A stretch of DNA of 64,000 bases from Micrococcales bacterium UBA7469 (GCA_002479805.1 DLPB01000031.1:64779-128778), one strand, 5' to 3'; shown: positions 9,089 through 17,351, counted from the stretch's first letter. Notes: generated by a model from the sequence alone, not told the origin. Numbers and translations: made by a program.

Positions 9089-9790
9089 ATGACAAATCAA
9101 CGCAGAATCTCACGCAGCAAACTTGAGAATTTATTCAGGTGCCGGCTCTGCGGTTACCTAGAGATTCGTCACGAAATCAAGCAACCCAGTATCCCATTCA
9201 CCTTGAACATGGCTGTCGACACTTTGTTGAAGAAAGATTTCGATGCCTATCGTGAAACAGGTGAGGTCCCTCCTGTTCTCGCCGCTTTAGGTAAGAACTT
9301 TGTTCCATACAGCGATGAGCGACTTGAAACCTGGCGAGACAATCGAGAAGGCATAGAGCGTGCGGACGCGGTAAGCAGCATCACGCTTTATGGAGCCATC
9401 GATGACATCTGGTCTATAGATGGCCAGATATCGGTTGTCGACTACAAGGCCACAGCTAGGTTTTCTCCAGTGCGAGAACTTGGCACCGAGTTCTATCATG
9501 ATGCCTACAGGAGACAGCTTGATGTTTATGCCTGGCTATTAAGTGGCAATGGCTTGGCCACATCCGAAAGTGGTTACCTGTTTTATGTGACTGCTCGAAA
9601 AGGAGCAGCTGGCTTCATGGGCAAATTGGATTTCGACCCGTCGCTCATCGAGCACAAAATCGACACCTCTTGGATTGAGCCATTCCTTCTCGAGGCAAGT
9701 TCCGTATTGGCTGGCCCACCACCGGCACCATCTGATAGCTGCAATTGGTGCCAGTATCGGGAGCAGGTCAACGCAGTTCTGAAGGATTAG
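9089..9790 (+). CDS. PD-(D/E)XK nuclease with four cysteines
   Basis: 233 residues of the PDDEXK_1 / Cas4-like type. The active site is YGAIDDIW (D105/D106) followed by VVDYKAT with D118 and K120; here the usual Glu of ExK is Asp. The RRQLDVYAWLL helix (Q143, Y147) is the QxxxY motif of RecB-type nucleases. C18/C21 and C218/C221 form two CxxC pairs at the two ends, suited to hold a metal or Fe-S cluster. It follows the nuclease-helicase gene by 3 bases and likely works with it as a second nuclease subunit, in the manner of AddB with AddA. Substrate not deducible. Confidence 0.85.
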   Translation: MTNQRRISRSKLENLFRCRLCGYLEIRHEIKQPSIPFTLNMAVDTLLKKDFDAYRETGEVPPVLAALGKNFVPYSDERLETWRDNREGIERADAVSSITLYGAIDDIWSIDGQISVVDYKATARFSPVRELGTEFYHDAYRRQLDVYAWLLSGNGLATSESGYLFYVTARKGAAGFMGKLDFDPSLIEHKIDTSWIEPFLLEASSVLAGPPPAPSDSCNWCQYREQVNAVLKD

Positions 9791-9818
9791 CTGAAGAGAA
9801 CTTGGGGTTCAACGGGAA

Positions 9819-10604
9819 CTACAAATAGATTCCAACCAGGGCAGCAAGTAGGGCAAGTACTCCTAGTGTGGCACTGACTGAATTCCACCAACTCTTGCCG
9901 TTTTCAATCAGCTCTGCCCTGACCGCAGGGAGGTTTAACGACTCCCTGAGCAGGGCGTACTGATCTGAGACTTCACGCCAGTCGGTGAGCAACTGAACTG
10001 GCCAGTGCCTAATCAGCCATAGGCCTACTGGCGACCGAAAACGCTTATCTGATCTGATGGTCCAACTCAAAAAAGACTTTTCAATAGCCACCCTGGCGAT
10101 GATTTGCTCCAAAAGTACTTTTTCGACATGACCGCCCTGGACATGAGCCCAGCCGTCCTTTATGGCAGGTGTCCACTCGTCGTACTCTGGAACAATGCTC
10201 CCGATTACCGGATAAATGGCGTTTCTGACATCAAGCGTTGACTCCAGATCAAAAGCTCGCAGAATCTTCCGCAATTGCGGGGAGCTCAGTTTGCGATATC
10301 TCGCAACCGCCTCGACTTGGTGAGCCTCAAATTCAAGCTCTAGCAACATAACGCCGTTACCTCGGGCAAGTCGAAAGACCTTTGCACTCTTGACCGGTGA
10401 GGGGAGCGCGTCAGGCTTGGCCAGCCAAATTTTCCTAATCACCTTGGACTTGTCTAATTTGGTACCCAAAAAGCGAGAAGGCAGCTCCATGTTCCAGTAA
10501 CTGTCAGAGTCATAAGGAAAGAAAAACTCTTCTGCCTGTTTTTTCCGATAGCCCTGTAGGAAGCTTCCATCTAACTCAATGGCTAAGAACATCGCAATTG
10601 CCAT
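9819..10604 (-). CDS. Unknown tail-anchored protein
   Basis: 261 residues from the ATG at 10604, chosen over a TTG at 10619 because GGAG lies 9 bases before it. The protein is basic and soluble for most of its length and ends in one hydrophobic segment (about the last 20 residues, SATLGVLALLAALVGIYL), so it is probably tail-anchored in the membrane. The start lies inside the end of the upstream 403-residue gene, giving a 22-base overlap and probable coupling. It is convergent with the PD-(D/E)XK gene. No family recognised. Confidence 0.65.
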   Translation of the reverse strand: MAIAMFLAIELDGSFLQGYRKKQAEEFFFPYDSDSYWNMELPSRFLGTKLDKSKVIRKIWLAKPDALPSPVKSAKVFRLARGNGVMLLELEFEAHQVEAVARYRKLSSPQLRKILRAFDLESTLDVRNAIYPVIGSIVPEYDEWTPAIKDGWAHVQGGHVEKVLLEQIIARVAIEKSFLSWTIRSDKRFRSPVGLWLIRHWPVQLLTDWREVSDQYALLRESLNLPAVRAELIENGKSWWNSVSATLGVLALLAALVGIYL

Positions 10605-11794
10605 GCAGTTCCACTCCAATCCTCTGGGCTAGAAGGCCTAACTTCAACTACTTTCGAGTAGAGCGGTGACTCATATATCTCGGCGGAGCCGTTGTCAAAG
10701 TAGTCAACGCCTCGCTTTTTGTCTACGAGCCAGTTTTGGCCATTGCGCTTGACTACAAAGCCGAATTTTTCGAGCAGCTTATCTTGTACCAGAGCTCGAG
10801 CGTGCGACTCAGTGTCGCTCGAGGCCAGCACCCTAAATGAGAACGCGTGGATGACCTTGAAATTCTCAAAATCGTAGTAATGATGCTTGTAAACCTCAGA
10901 CTCTTCCACGCTGACAGTGAGCCCGAAGGGCCCAAAGAGTTCAAAATCAAGCTGGGCTTCCGATTTCGCGTAAAGGCGTTTTGCTACATCTTTTCCAAAT
11001 GGATCAATCTTGCTACCAGGCTCTACAACGACCGGCTTGCGACTGGCAAAGTCTTCGTGTTCCCTCAAGTTTTCGGCATCATTGAGAGGAAGTTGGGTTA
11101 AGGTGTGAAGCACAACGTAAAATCCGAATAGCCGCCTTTTCGACATCAGATGAGGACTTTTCTCAATCAGCCCAAACAATCGATCGATAAGTTGCCAGAT
11201 TTCTAAGACGGGAATGAGTGGCCTCACGATCGCTAGGTAGCTCTTGATTGCCTGCAAATTAATGGCAGTTACTACCGCAAGGCATTCCTTTGGCCAAAGG
11301 CTTACAACGGTCTCGTCGGAATTCTCGCTTACCCGCCACAAGAAATTCAGTGAGAGCGAGCCAACAAATGGCATTTGGTCAGCAAAGTTACCGAGATGTG
11401 GTGCTTCTAGGAAAGCACCCTCCTCGAATGTGGTTAATAAAGGAGCCGAGGAGAGCAGCGGCCACTCGTCATATGTTTCTGGATTCCAGACGTCCCAACT
11501 AACCGGCGACTTTGCCACGATGGGCTCCTCAGCCGAATTGACACTGGCCCAAAGCATGGTCATGGCAGACATGGCCGCAGCCAAGCCAGCCGCTCGATCG
11601 ACTTCCAGCCCCTCAGGGCATGACCCAGTAACGAGTACCTCTTTGAACGATGCCGGCACCAAATGTAAGTGACAAGAGGTACACACTGGCACCGCGTCTG
11701 CGTTCTCTTTGGTAAACCAATTGGGGTTAACTTCTGGGCAGAATAGGCAGACTAGTGGGGAGTTAACTGTTCGCTTCTTAGAAAAGATGCCCAT
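10583..11794 (-). CDS. Unknown protein with N-terminal zinc knuckle
   Basis: 403 residues. The N-terminus holds a CLFC pair (residues 16-19) and a CTSCH pair (about 38-41), a rubredoxin-like zinc knuckle. The rest is mixed alpha/beta with a hydrophobic helical stretch in the middle and a basic C-terminus containing KRGVDYFD. No catalytic motif was recognised. It overlaps the downstream tail-anchored gene and lies 3 bases after the preceding 270-residue gene, so the three make an operon. Confidence 0.65.
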   Translation of the reverse strand: MGIFSKKRTVNSPLVCLFCPEVNPNWFTKENADAVPVCTSCHLHLVPASFKEVLVTGSCPEGLEVDRAAGLAAAMSAMTMLWASVNSAEEPIVAKSPVSWDVWNPETYDEWPLLSSAPLLTTFEEGAFLEAPHLGNFADQMPFVGSLSLNFLWRVSENSDETVVSLWPKECLAVVTAINLQAIKSYLAIVRPLIPVLEIWQLIDRLFGLIEKSPHLMSKRRLFGFYVVLHTLTQLPLNDAENLREHEDFASRKPVVVEPGSKIDPFGKDVAKRLYAKSEAQLDFELFGPFGLTVSVEESEVYKHHYYDFENFKVIHAFSFRVLASSDTESHARALVQDKLLEKFGFVVKRNGQNWLVDKKRGVDYFDNGSAEIYESPLYSKVVEVRPSSPEDWSGTAWQLRCS

Positions 11795-11797
11795 GAT

Positions 11798-12610
11798 TTA
11801 GAAGTACCCCCCGTAAAGTCGGGAACCGCAATCTCCCCTATCCGAAAGGTGAGTGGATTCTCCACACAACCTGCATAACTCAAGCGCCGGAAAGTGAAAA
11901 GTCACAAGTTCAGGGCCACCGACTTTGTGCAGATACGAAGCTGCTTGAAGAGCTAAGTCTTCACTTGGGCTTGAGCGATACCTGGCTAAGGACAACTTAG
12001 CGCCGAGCTCAGGATCTTTCAGCCTGAGGTTCTCAAATCCACTGGCCGAGTTAGAGTGCTCGAAAGTTTCTACGCCGATCACGCAATCTGGGTTTTCTTC
12101 GTCCCCAAGAACGTCATAGGCTACTTCAACTTCAAAGCCTTGAAGCCTTGACTTTAAGTGTTCCAGTGTGAGGCCCGGCCAAGCCCTGATTGTCCACTCG
12201 AATCGGCAATCTCTCCACTGATGAAAAATCAGCGTTTCCAAACCTTGGTTACTGGCTTCATCAAACCAACGTTCAAGAGGAACATCGGAGTCCTTTACGC
12301 CTAGGAGGTTGGCTACCTTAGAGGCAATCTCTGGATACTCCGGGTAGGTTGAACCAACAAAATCCACCCAAAGATCTTCTTCCAGAGGGGGACGGTAACT
12401 TACCTCTAAACTGAGGTCCAGGTAAAAATCAGCTTCGAAGTGCGACGGGCGAATCAGCCGGGGAGCAACTGTTGGGGAAATTGAGTCTCCCCACTCCTGC
12501 CGATCCAAGGCAATCACATGAGTCAAATGCCCGACTGAGTACTCCCAAACGTATTCCGTGAGTCTGGAATCGTAGTAATCGGGTAATGCCAATTTGTCAG
12601 GATTGTACAT
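11798..12610 (-). CDS. Unknown protein with C-terminal CxxC
   Basis: 270 residues from ATG 12610 (MYNPDKLALPDYYDSRL), preferred to a TTG 33 bases upstream because GGGGGCAGA precedes it. It is acidic and aromatic-rich. Near the C-terminus LCRLCGE is followed by a further Cys, suggesting a zinc site like that at the N-terminus of the next gene. First gene of the three-gene operon; the 197 bases upstream, to the HDAC-like gene, show no other gene. Confidence 0.65.
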   Translation of the reverse strand: MYNPDKLALPDYYDSRLTEYVWEYSVGHLTHVIALDRQEWGDSISPTVAPRLIRPSHFEADFYLDLSLEVSYRPPLEEDLWVDFVGSTYPEYPEIASKVANLLGVKDSDVPLERWFDEASNQGLETLIFHQWRDCRFEWTIRAWPGLTLEHLKSRLQGFEVEVAYDVLGDEENPDCVIGVETFEHSNSASGFENLRLKDPELGAKLSLARYRSSPSEDLALQAASYLHKVGGPELVTFHFPALELCRLCGESTHLSDRGDCGSRLYGGYF

Positions 12611-12807
12611 TCTGCCCCCACATCGCTCCCCTTGCTTATTCAATGCTACTTTCAGAATTGGTGGAATGGTAACAAGCGCCTCGGACTCGTCTTTGGCTGA
12701 CCGGGATTGCGGTTCGCCAAAGGCAACCTGTCTGATTGTGGATGGCTTTTAAGGAAATCATTGCGGTGCTTGGATCTAGGTGACCGAGGCATAACCTAAC
12801 CAACAAG

Positions 12808-13761
12808 CTAGGAAACTGCCGTGATTTGCTTCACGACATTGGCCCAAATTCTGGGGGTATGAGTGAACGGTTGATAGCCACCGGCACCGCCAATTAAGAC
12901 TCTGCCCTGGCAGTGCTTTTTGGCGAGCTCCGCAACCTTTTCGGCTGCGTAGCTGTAACCCTCGTAGGTGTACTTCAAACCCCAGTGCTCACCCTCGTGG
13001 CCATCAGCACCCGCTGCCAAAAGGATCACGTCTGGTTGATACTCATCGACCTTCTCGGCGATTAGATCCATGGCGCATTGGAAGGCTTGGTCTCCCTGTC
13101 CTTGGGCAAGGTTGTAGTTGTACCAGTGCTGATCTGGGTTTGAGTATTCGTAGTTACCCTGTCCGCTTTTCTCTCGCAACCAGGTGTCACTATGGGTTGG
13201 GTAGATGCCATGCCCATGGATCGAGAAGGTTGGGATATCGGTATCGGCCAGAAGATTCTGCACACCATCACCGGCATTCACATCCCAGTCAATGTAGAGC
13301 GGCTTGAGTCCCAATCTTTTGAACTCGAGCGCTGCCCAGGCGTGATCGTTGAATACGCAAAAGCCTTCGCTTTTGATCTTCTGAGCATGGTGCTTAGCCC
13401 CTTGGGGGTTGAAGCCAACTAGTGCCTCACCGGCTGCGATTAACTCAACCAAACGTGCCGTGCCAGCAAACATTTGAAATGCGATTTGCCCTAGCTCTGG
13501 CTTTGAGCCACCCCACTCGCCAGATCTGCCAAGGTCTAGCACCTGCGAGACATACTCGGCAGTGTGGATGGTCTCTAGCTTGCTTCTATCTCCATCGAGC
13601 ACCGTAGGCTCGATGACCTCGAAGCTGTTTGCTGGAAGTTCTTGGGTTAGAAGCTGGACTGCGATTTGAGCGCGTTCGGGCTTGGTGGGGTGGGATCCGT
13701 CTCCGGACCCCAACCGCCAACCTAGGTAGTCATCGCTGTAGGCGATAGCTAATTTGTTCAT
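12808..13761 (-). CDS. Histone-deacetylase-fold protein with altered zinc site
   Basis: 317 residues of the arginase/HDAC superfamily (AcuC / HDAC-like amidohydrolases, which remove acyl groups from lysine or polyamines). Visible family features are the tandem GAKHH (H124/H125), IDWDV (D160), SIHGHG, AGADGH (D253) and GGAGGY (Y296). The usual zinc ligand His two residues after D160 is Asn162 (DVNAGDG instead of DVHHGDG). Deacylase activity may therefore be lost, changed, or use another ligand. It closes the operon that starts with the ARPP-1-like gene, after a 77-base gap containing a short hairpin, so it may be partly independent. Confidence 0.85.
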   Translation of the reverse strand: MNKLAIAYSDDYLGWRLGSGDGSHPTKPERAQIAVQLLTQELPANSFEVIEPTVLDGDRSKLETIHTAEYVSQVLDLGRSGEWGGSKPELGQIAFQMFAGTARLVELIAAGEALVGFNPQGAKHHAQKIKSEGFCVFNDHAWAALEFKRLGLKPLYIDWDVNAGDGVQNLLADTDIPTFSIHGHGIYPTHSDTWLREKSGQGNYEYSNPDQHWYNYNLAQGQGDQAFQCAMDLIAEKVDEYQPDVILLAAGADGHEGEHWGLKYTYEGYSYAAEKVAELAKKHCQGRVLIGGAGGYQPFTHTPRIWANVVKQITAVS

Positions 13762-13838
13762 GTTTGTGCTTTCGTGTGTATGGACCGCATGGTGCGATCA
13801 GCCTTTGGTTTGGGCTGACCTGGGTCACACGTCAGCAC

Positions 13839-14030
13839 CTAATCGGTTTCTTGTTCTCGTTGGTGTTGTTGCCTAAGTGCCTGCATGATCTGAGAAGCCC
13901 ATGCTTGGATTTCCTGTTTGCTCGCGTTTGCGAGGTTCGAGGGAGGCTCAAAGACTTGCAGCGGATTGTTCGCGGAGGGTCTGCGACCATTGCCATCTGC
14001 TTTTGACTCTTCGGCGTCAGTGAAACTCAT
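13839..14030 (-). CDS. Small helical protein in phosphatase operon
   Basis: 63 residues starting MSFTDAEESKADGNG, preceded by GGGGG and overlapping the stop of the upstream 122-residue gene by 14 bases. The N-terminal half is acidic and disordered, the C-terminal half a Gln-rich amphipathic helix. A longer frame to 14243 exists, but its first 71 residues are antisense-like low-quality sequence inside the neighbouring gene. Overlap and ribosome site favour a real small gene; function unknown. Confidence 0.5.
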   Translation of the reverse strand: MSFTDAEESKADGNGRRPSANNPLQVFEPPSNLANASKQEIQAWASQIMQALRQQHQREQETD

Positions 14031-14385
14031 CTTGAGCCCCCAACCGCTTGAGTTCTTCTCTCGAACTGTCCTCAACCCCGAGCATTGCCACCCACACATT
14101 GTGCAGAGCATCTGTGAACTCGTAACCTCGGGTTTGACCGACGCGGTTTTTGAAGTTGTCGTAGTCGATGGCATCAGCCTGCGCTGCCACCCACTTGGTG
14201 AAAACTTCCGGTTCGATGAATGCTCGGTATGGGTAGTCACCAAAAGGTGATACCGCTATCTCAACTCCAGCAGTCTGGGCCAGTGGCTCTAGAGACCTGC
14301 GGTCTCTAGAGCGAACTGTGATGACATCTGGACGGTCGTACTTTCTTACTGCGCTTACAAAGCCAGTGCTAGTGAAGATCCACAT
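14017..14385 (-). CDS. Unknown protein coupled to Cx5R phosphatase
   Basis: 122 residues (MWIFTSTGFVSAVRKYDRPD). A compact alpha/beta protein; the N-terminal DVITVRSRDRRSLEPL and central SPFGDYPYRAF segments look structured and conserved, but I cannot name the family with confidence. It overlaps the phosphatase gene by 17 bases and the following tiny ORF by 14, so it belongs to the ARPP-1/VWA/phosphatase operon. Probably a partner or substrate-related factor of the phosphatase. Confidence 0.7.
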   Translation of the reverse strand: MWIFTSTGFVSAVRKYDRPDVITVRSRDRRSLEPLAQTAGVEIAVSPFGDYPYRAFIEPEVFTKWVAAQADAIDYDNFKNRVGQTRGYEFTDALHNVWVAMLGVEDSSREELKRLGAQDEFH

Positions 14386-14869
14386 TGCTGGGCTCCTTAT
14401 CTAATAGAAATCGCTCAAAGGTTTGATTACAAAGGGCATGGTGTGAGCGGCGCTCACGGATCAGGTCGATTGCTTCCTGAGCCGAGTAGCCAGCGCGCAT
14501 CAGCACCAAGCCGGTGATCAGGCCCGATCGGTTCCAACCAGCCTGGCAGCGAATCAGCACTCGCTTGCCGGCTGACCAGTCCTGGTGGATAGCTGATACC
14601 ACCTGGTCTAGGTCCTGGGCATCAACATCGACTTTGTCGTGGTCATAGAAACCGAGCCTGATCTCTTTGACATACCAGTCCACCGGTAGCGCATTGGCAT
14701 ACAAGGTGGCGACGGTGCCAAAGTGCAGGTTGGTGATCTCAGGAGAACCCAGGCAACCGAGCTGAGCTCGGTCACCGGTTCCACCCATCCACAGACCTGG
14801 AACGATCTCACTCCAGAGGTCACCGTGGTGACCATATCCGCCCTTTGGGGAAACCAAATCAAATGGCAT
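14369..14869 (-). CDS. Dual-specificity / rhodanese-like Cx5R phosphatase
   Basis: 166 residues. The signature LIRCQAGWNRSG places the nucleophile at C108 and the phosphate-binding Arg at R114, the Cx5R loop of dual-specificity and tyrosine phosphatases. An upstream loop with Asp residues near 77-82 could give the general acid. Such enzymes remove phosphate from proteins or small molecules such as ADP-ribose-1''-phosphate. AAGGAG precedes the ATG by 5 bases, and the VWA gene ends 9 bases upstream. The context with ARPP-1-like and Nudix genes favours a role in NAD/ADP-ribose metabolism rather than protein signalling; this is inference. Confidence 0.8.
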   Translation of the reverse strand: MPFDLVSPKGGYGHHGDLWSEIVPGLWMGGTGDRAQLGCLGSPEITNLHFGTVATLYANALPVDWYVKEIRLGFYDHDKVDVDAQDLDQVVSAIHQDWSAGKRVLIRCQAGWNRSGLITGLVLMRAGYSAQEAIDLIRERRSHHALCNQTFERFLLDKEPSNVDLH

Positions 14870-14878
14870 GAGGACTCC

Positions 14879-16162
14879 TTAGTTCTTGTCTCGTGGGTTT
14901 GGCTTAGAGCGAGCCGAGCGGAAGCTCGACTCGGTGGCGCGCTTGGCGAACTCGATATCGGTAAAGCCCAAAAGCTCTGCCAGTTCGCGATTCTCAGCCA
15001 AGATGCGAAGCCGAACCCGCGGGGTCAGCTTGTCCAGCTGGCGGAGCAGTTCCGCGGTGTCGTGCTGGGCATTGAGGATTAGGTTCCTCGCCTCATCGAA
15101 TGAGCCGTTGCGCGCAGCTTGCGCAGCGCTCTCCTTGACGCCCGCCATCTTGAAGATCGCCAGCTCTGCTAGCACGTCCTCATCGATAGGGTCAGCCACA
15201 AAGTTCTGCGGTGAGGCCACCTCGATGTTCAAGGTATCTGCATAGTTGAGCATTTCACCGGTTAGTGCGTTCTCCCCCATGATGGTTACGCGAACACCCA
15301 GCATGGCGATCTGCGACTCTGGGATGGCTTTTAGGTCAAGCACAAATGCCCAACCTCGCTCCTCGCCAGAAACCAGCGCACCAAGGTTCGCCTTGAGGCT
15401 GCGGTTATCCTGCTCATACTGAGGGAGATAACCAATCGGGATGATGGTCTTGAGGTACTGCGGGTGCTCAACCTCAATGGTGCACATTAGGTTCCGAATC
15501 GAGCGCTCCAACAGGCCATCGATCTCATCCTGTAGGCCGGCAACCGCCTCTTCGACCGCTACCGCGGCAAAGTGGTTGCCCTGACCTGAGTAAGCTACCG
15601 AGGCCAGGATGGTCTCATCGAAGCCGGTACCGATACCGATGGTTGAGGTGCTAACCAGGTGCTCGGTGGCGAGCGCCGCCAACTGTCCAAGTGCTGCCGG
15701 GTCTGTGATGCCAGCGTTGGCGTGTCCATCAGAGAGCAGGATCAACTTGGTCTCTACCCCGGATGGTGCCTTGGCCGCCTCCGCTAGGCCAAAGCGGTAA
15801 CCGAGTTCGATGTTGGTGCTGCCACCTGGTTCAAGCTGTGCCAACTCACGACGGAGCTGCGCTGCGTCGAGAGTTGCCTTCTCCATCAGCGGCAGATTGA
15901 TCTCCACCTCGGTGTCGAAGGAGATAACCGAGATGTAGTCGGCAGGGCTGAGCTGACCGATCATCTGGCCAATGGTGGCCTTAATGAGTTCCAATCTGCC
16001 GCCACCCATTGAGCCGGAGCGGTCCACCACGAACACGATGGCTTGGGGTGAGCGAGTGATGGTTTGGCTTGGTAGCTGTGGGGCTGCTGCTTCGATCAGT
16101 AGCCCAAGGGTTCTTGGCTGACCGGCTTTGATTTTTGTCGTTTCCAGACGTGCGTTAAACAT
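14879..16162 (-). CDS. VWA-domain protein
   Basis: 427 residues. The von Willebrand A domain spans about 40-215, with the MIDAS motif VDRSGSMGGG and the second metal contacts in GGSTNIE and LSDGHAN. The C-terminal half is a beta-rich region followed by helices. There is no signal peptide or membrane span, so it is cytoplasmic. VWA proteins scaffold metal-dependent protein contacts, often with ATPases or modifying enzymes. AGGAG lies 6 bases before ATG. It is second in the operon after the ARPP-1-like gene and probably links it to the phosphatase. Confidence 0.85.
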   Translation of the reverse strand: MFNARLETTKIKAGQPRTLGLLIEAAAPQLPSQTITRSPQAIVFVVDRSGSMGGGRLELIKATIGQMIGQLSPADYISVISFDTEVEINLPLMEKATLDAAQLRRELAQLEPGGSTNIELGYRFGLAEAAKAPSGVETKLILLSDGHANAGITDPAALGQLAALATEHLVSTSTIGIGTGFDETILASVAYSGQGNHFAAVAVEEAVAGLQDEIDGLLERSIRNLMCTIEVEHPQYLKTIIPIGYLPQYEQDNRSLKANLGALVSGEERGWAFVLDLKAIPESQIAMLGVRVTIMGENALTGEMLNYADTLNIEVASPQNFVADPIDEDVLAELAIFKMAGVKESAAQAARNGSFDEARNLILNAQHDTAELLRQLDKLTPRVRLRILAENRELAELLGFTDIEFAKRATESSFRSARSKPNPRDKN

Positions 16163-16226
16163 AATGTTCTCCTAGTGAGTGAATTTGTATAAAAAGGTGC
16201 TGCGAGGGTGCCTTGTCGGCCCCGGT

Positions 16227-17228
16227 CTATGCGGCCAGCACTAACTCATGCTGAGAGTTGATGCAGGAGAGGTGAACTAGATCGCCTTCAAGCATCAGGG
16301 CAGCAGCCGCCACATACCGGGAGTTGGCAGACTGCGAACGGCTGTAGTTGTGGTTGCGAGAAACCTCTTCGAGGCGAAGCTTGCTGGCCTGAAGCACAAA
16401 GTCGCGAGCTCCCTGACCCCTGGCTTCGACATAGCTCTTATCTGCGACATCCAGCTGGAAGCTCTGCAGCATTCCCTCTAGTCGCTCAGCCAGAGTGTCT
16501 GGGTGATCAAAGAGTTCAAAGGCAACCGGCTGCCCAAGGGCTGCGATAACTACGCCACGCTGGCCCGGCAAAGCCTGAATCGAGGGGAGCTTTGGGGCGT
16601 TGCCATCTAGCTCGTCTTGGATATCTGCAAGCGAATGTGTGGCGGCTTTGGTCTTGTGCCTGTGCTGGTAGCTTGCGACATTCGACCAAACTCGAGACTG
16701 GTCTGGACCTAGCTGTGAGACATTGCCCAACTGGTCGCGGCTTAGGCCGCGCATCGCAACTCGCACCGCGGTTGGGGCAACCTTCTTGCCGGCAGATTGC
16801 TGGTGTGAGCCGCCCCAACGGCTCTGCTCAACACAGACCACTGGGATCTGCTCGATAGAACGAGCTGGGATAACAATCGACTGGGTTAGTGCTCGGTGCT
16901 GCCAGCCGCCCTCGAGGATCATGCCCTCCAGAAGCACAAGGTCGAGGTCTGCCTCATTCTCAACCTGCAGGGTTGGCACCGAGGCCTGTGCTGCTTCGGC
17001 AACCTTGAATGCCTGGCCGGCGGCAGTTGCATATTTTCTCTCGACAACTGGGGCATCGGTCCAAACCGGAAACCAGGTTAGGTTGCCGTATCGGTAGCCG
17101 GAGCCAACGTGAAGCTGAGGCTTGGAGCCTTGAGGAACTGAAGCGACCTTGGTGCTTGCCACTAGATCCTGAATTGAGGTGCCACTGGTCAATAACTCTG
17201 ACCAGGTTTTGCCTTGATTTTGCTCCAT
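16227..17228 (-). CDS. ARPP-1-like protein, head of VWA/phosphatase operon
   Basis: 333 residues. The overall pattern, with paired beta-rich halves, RGVVIAALGQPVAFELFDHP near 225-245 and a short C-terminal helix region, is like the ARPP-1 domain (ADP-ribosylglycohydrolase and rhodanese-phosphatase-associated protein). I recall this family from conserved NAD/ADP-ribose operons; assignment is from memory and context, not a search. No signal or membrane segment. AAAGGAG precedes the ATG. It is divergent from an NrtR-like regulator whose intergenic region has a perfect inverted repeat around the -10 box, so expression is probably controlled by that regulator. Confidence 0.6.
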   Translation of the reverse strand: MEQNQGKTWSELLTSGTSIQDLVASTKVASVPQGSKPQLHVGSGYRYGNLTWFPVWTDAPVVERKYATAAGQAFKVAEAAQASVPTLQVENEADLDLVLLEGMILEGGWQHRALTQSIVIPARSIEQIPVVCVEQSRWGGSHQQSAGKKVAPTAVRVAMRGLSRDQLGNVSQLGPDQSRVWSNVASYQHRHKTKAATHSLADIQDELDGNAPKLPSIQALPGQRGVVIAALGQPVAFELFDHPDTLAERLEGMLQSFQLDVADKSYVEARGQGARDFVLQASKLRLEEVSRNHNYSRSQSANSRYVAAAALMLEGDLVHLSCINSQHELVLAA

Positions 17229-17241
17229 AAGAAACTCCTTT

Positions 17242-17273
17242 TACTCGTTCTACGCTTTATCATAGCACGAGTA
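17242..17273. promoter_or_regulatory. Inverted repeat around the ARPP-1 operon -10 box
   Basis: TACTCGT (17242-17248) and ACGAGTA (17267-17273) form a perfect 7-base inverted repeat, 25 bases centre to centre. A -10-like TATGAT on the minus strand (17264-17259) lies between the arms. This is a good position for a repressor site; the divergent NrtR-like protein is the natural candidate. Confidence 0.55.
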
Positions 17274-17338
17274 TCTGCGTTTTTGCGATAATTATGGAGA
17301 AAATCTTTGAAAATTTCTCAAATACCCAGTATTTATGC

Positions 17339-17344
17339 CATAAT
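17339..17344 (+). promoter_or_regulatory. -10 box for leaderless Nudix regulator transcript
   Basis: CATAAT ends 7 bases before the ATG at 17352 and there is no Shine-Dalgarno, which fits a leaderless mRNA starting at the A of ATG, common in Actinobacteria. The surrounding GCCATAATTTTGGC is nearly palindromic and could also serve as an operator. Confidence 0.45.
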
Positions 17345-17351
17345 TTTGGCT

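Noticed and set aside
13839..14243. 134-codon reading of the tiny ORF
   Set aside because: The first 71 codons are out of frame within the 122-residue gene; only the part from 14030 looks real.
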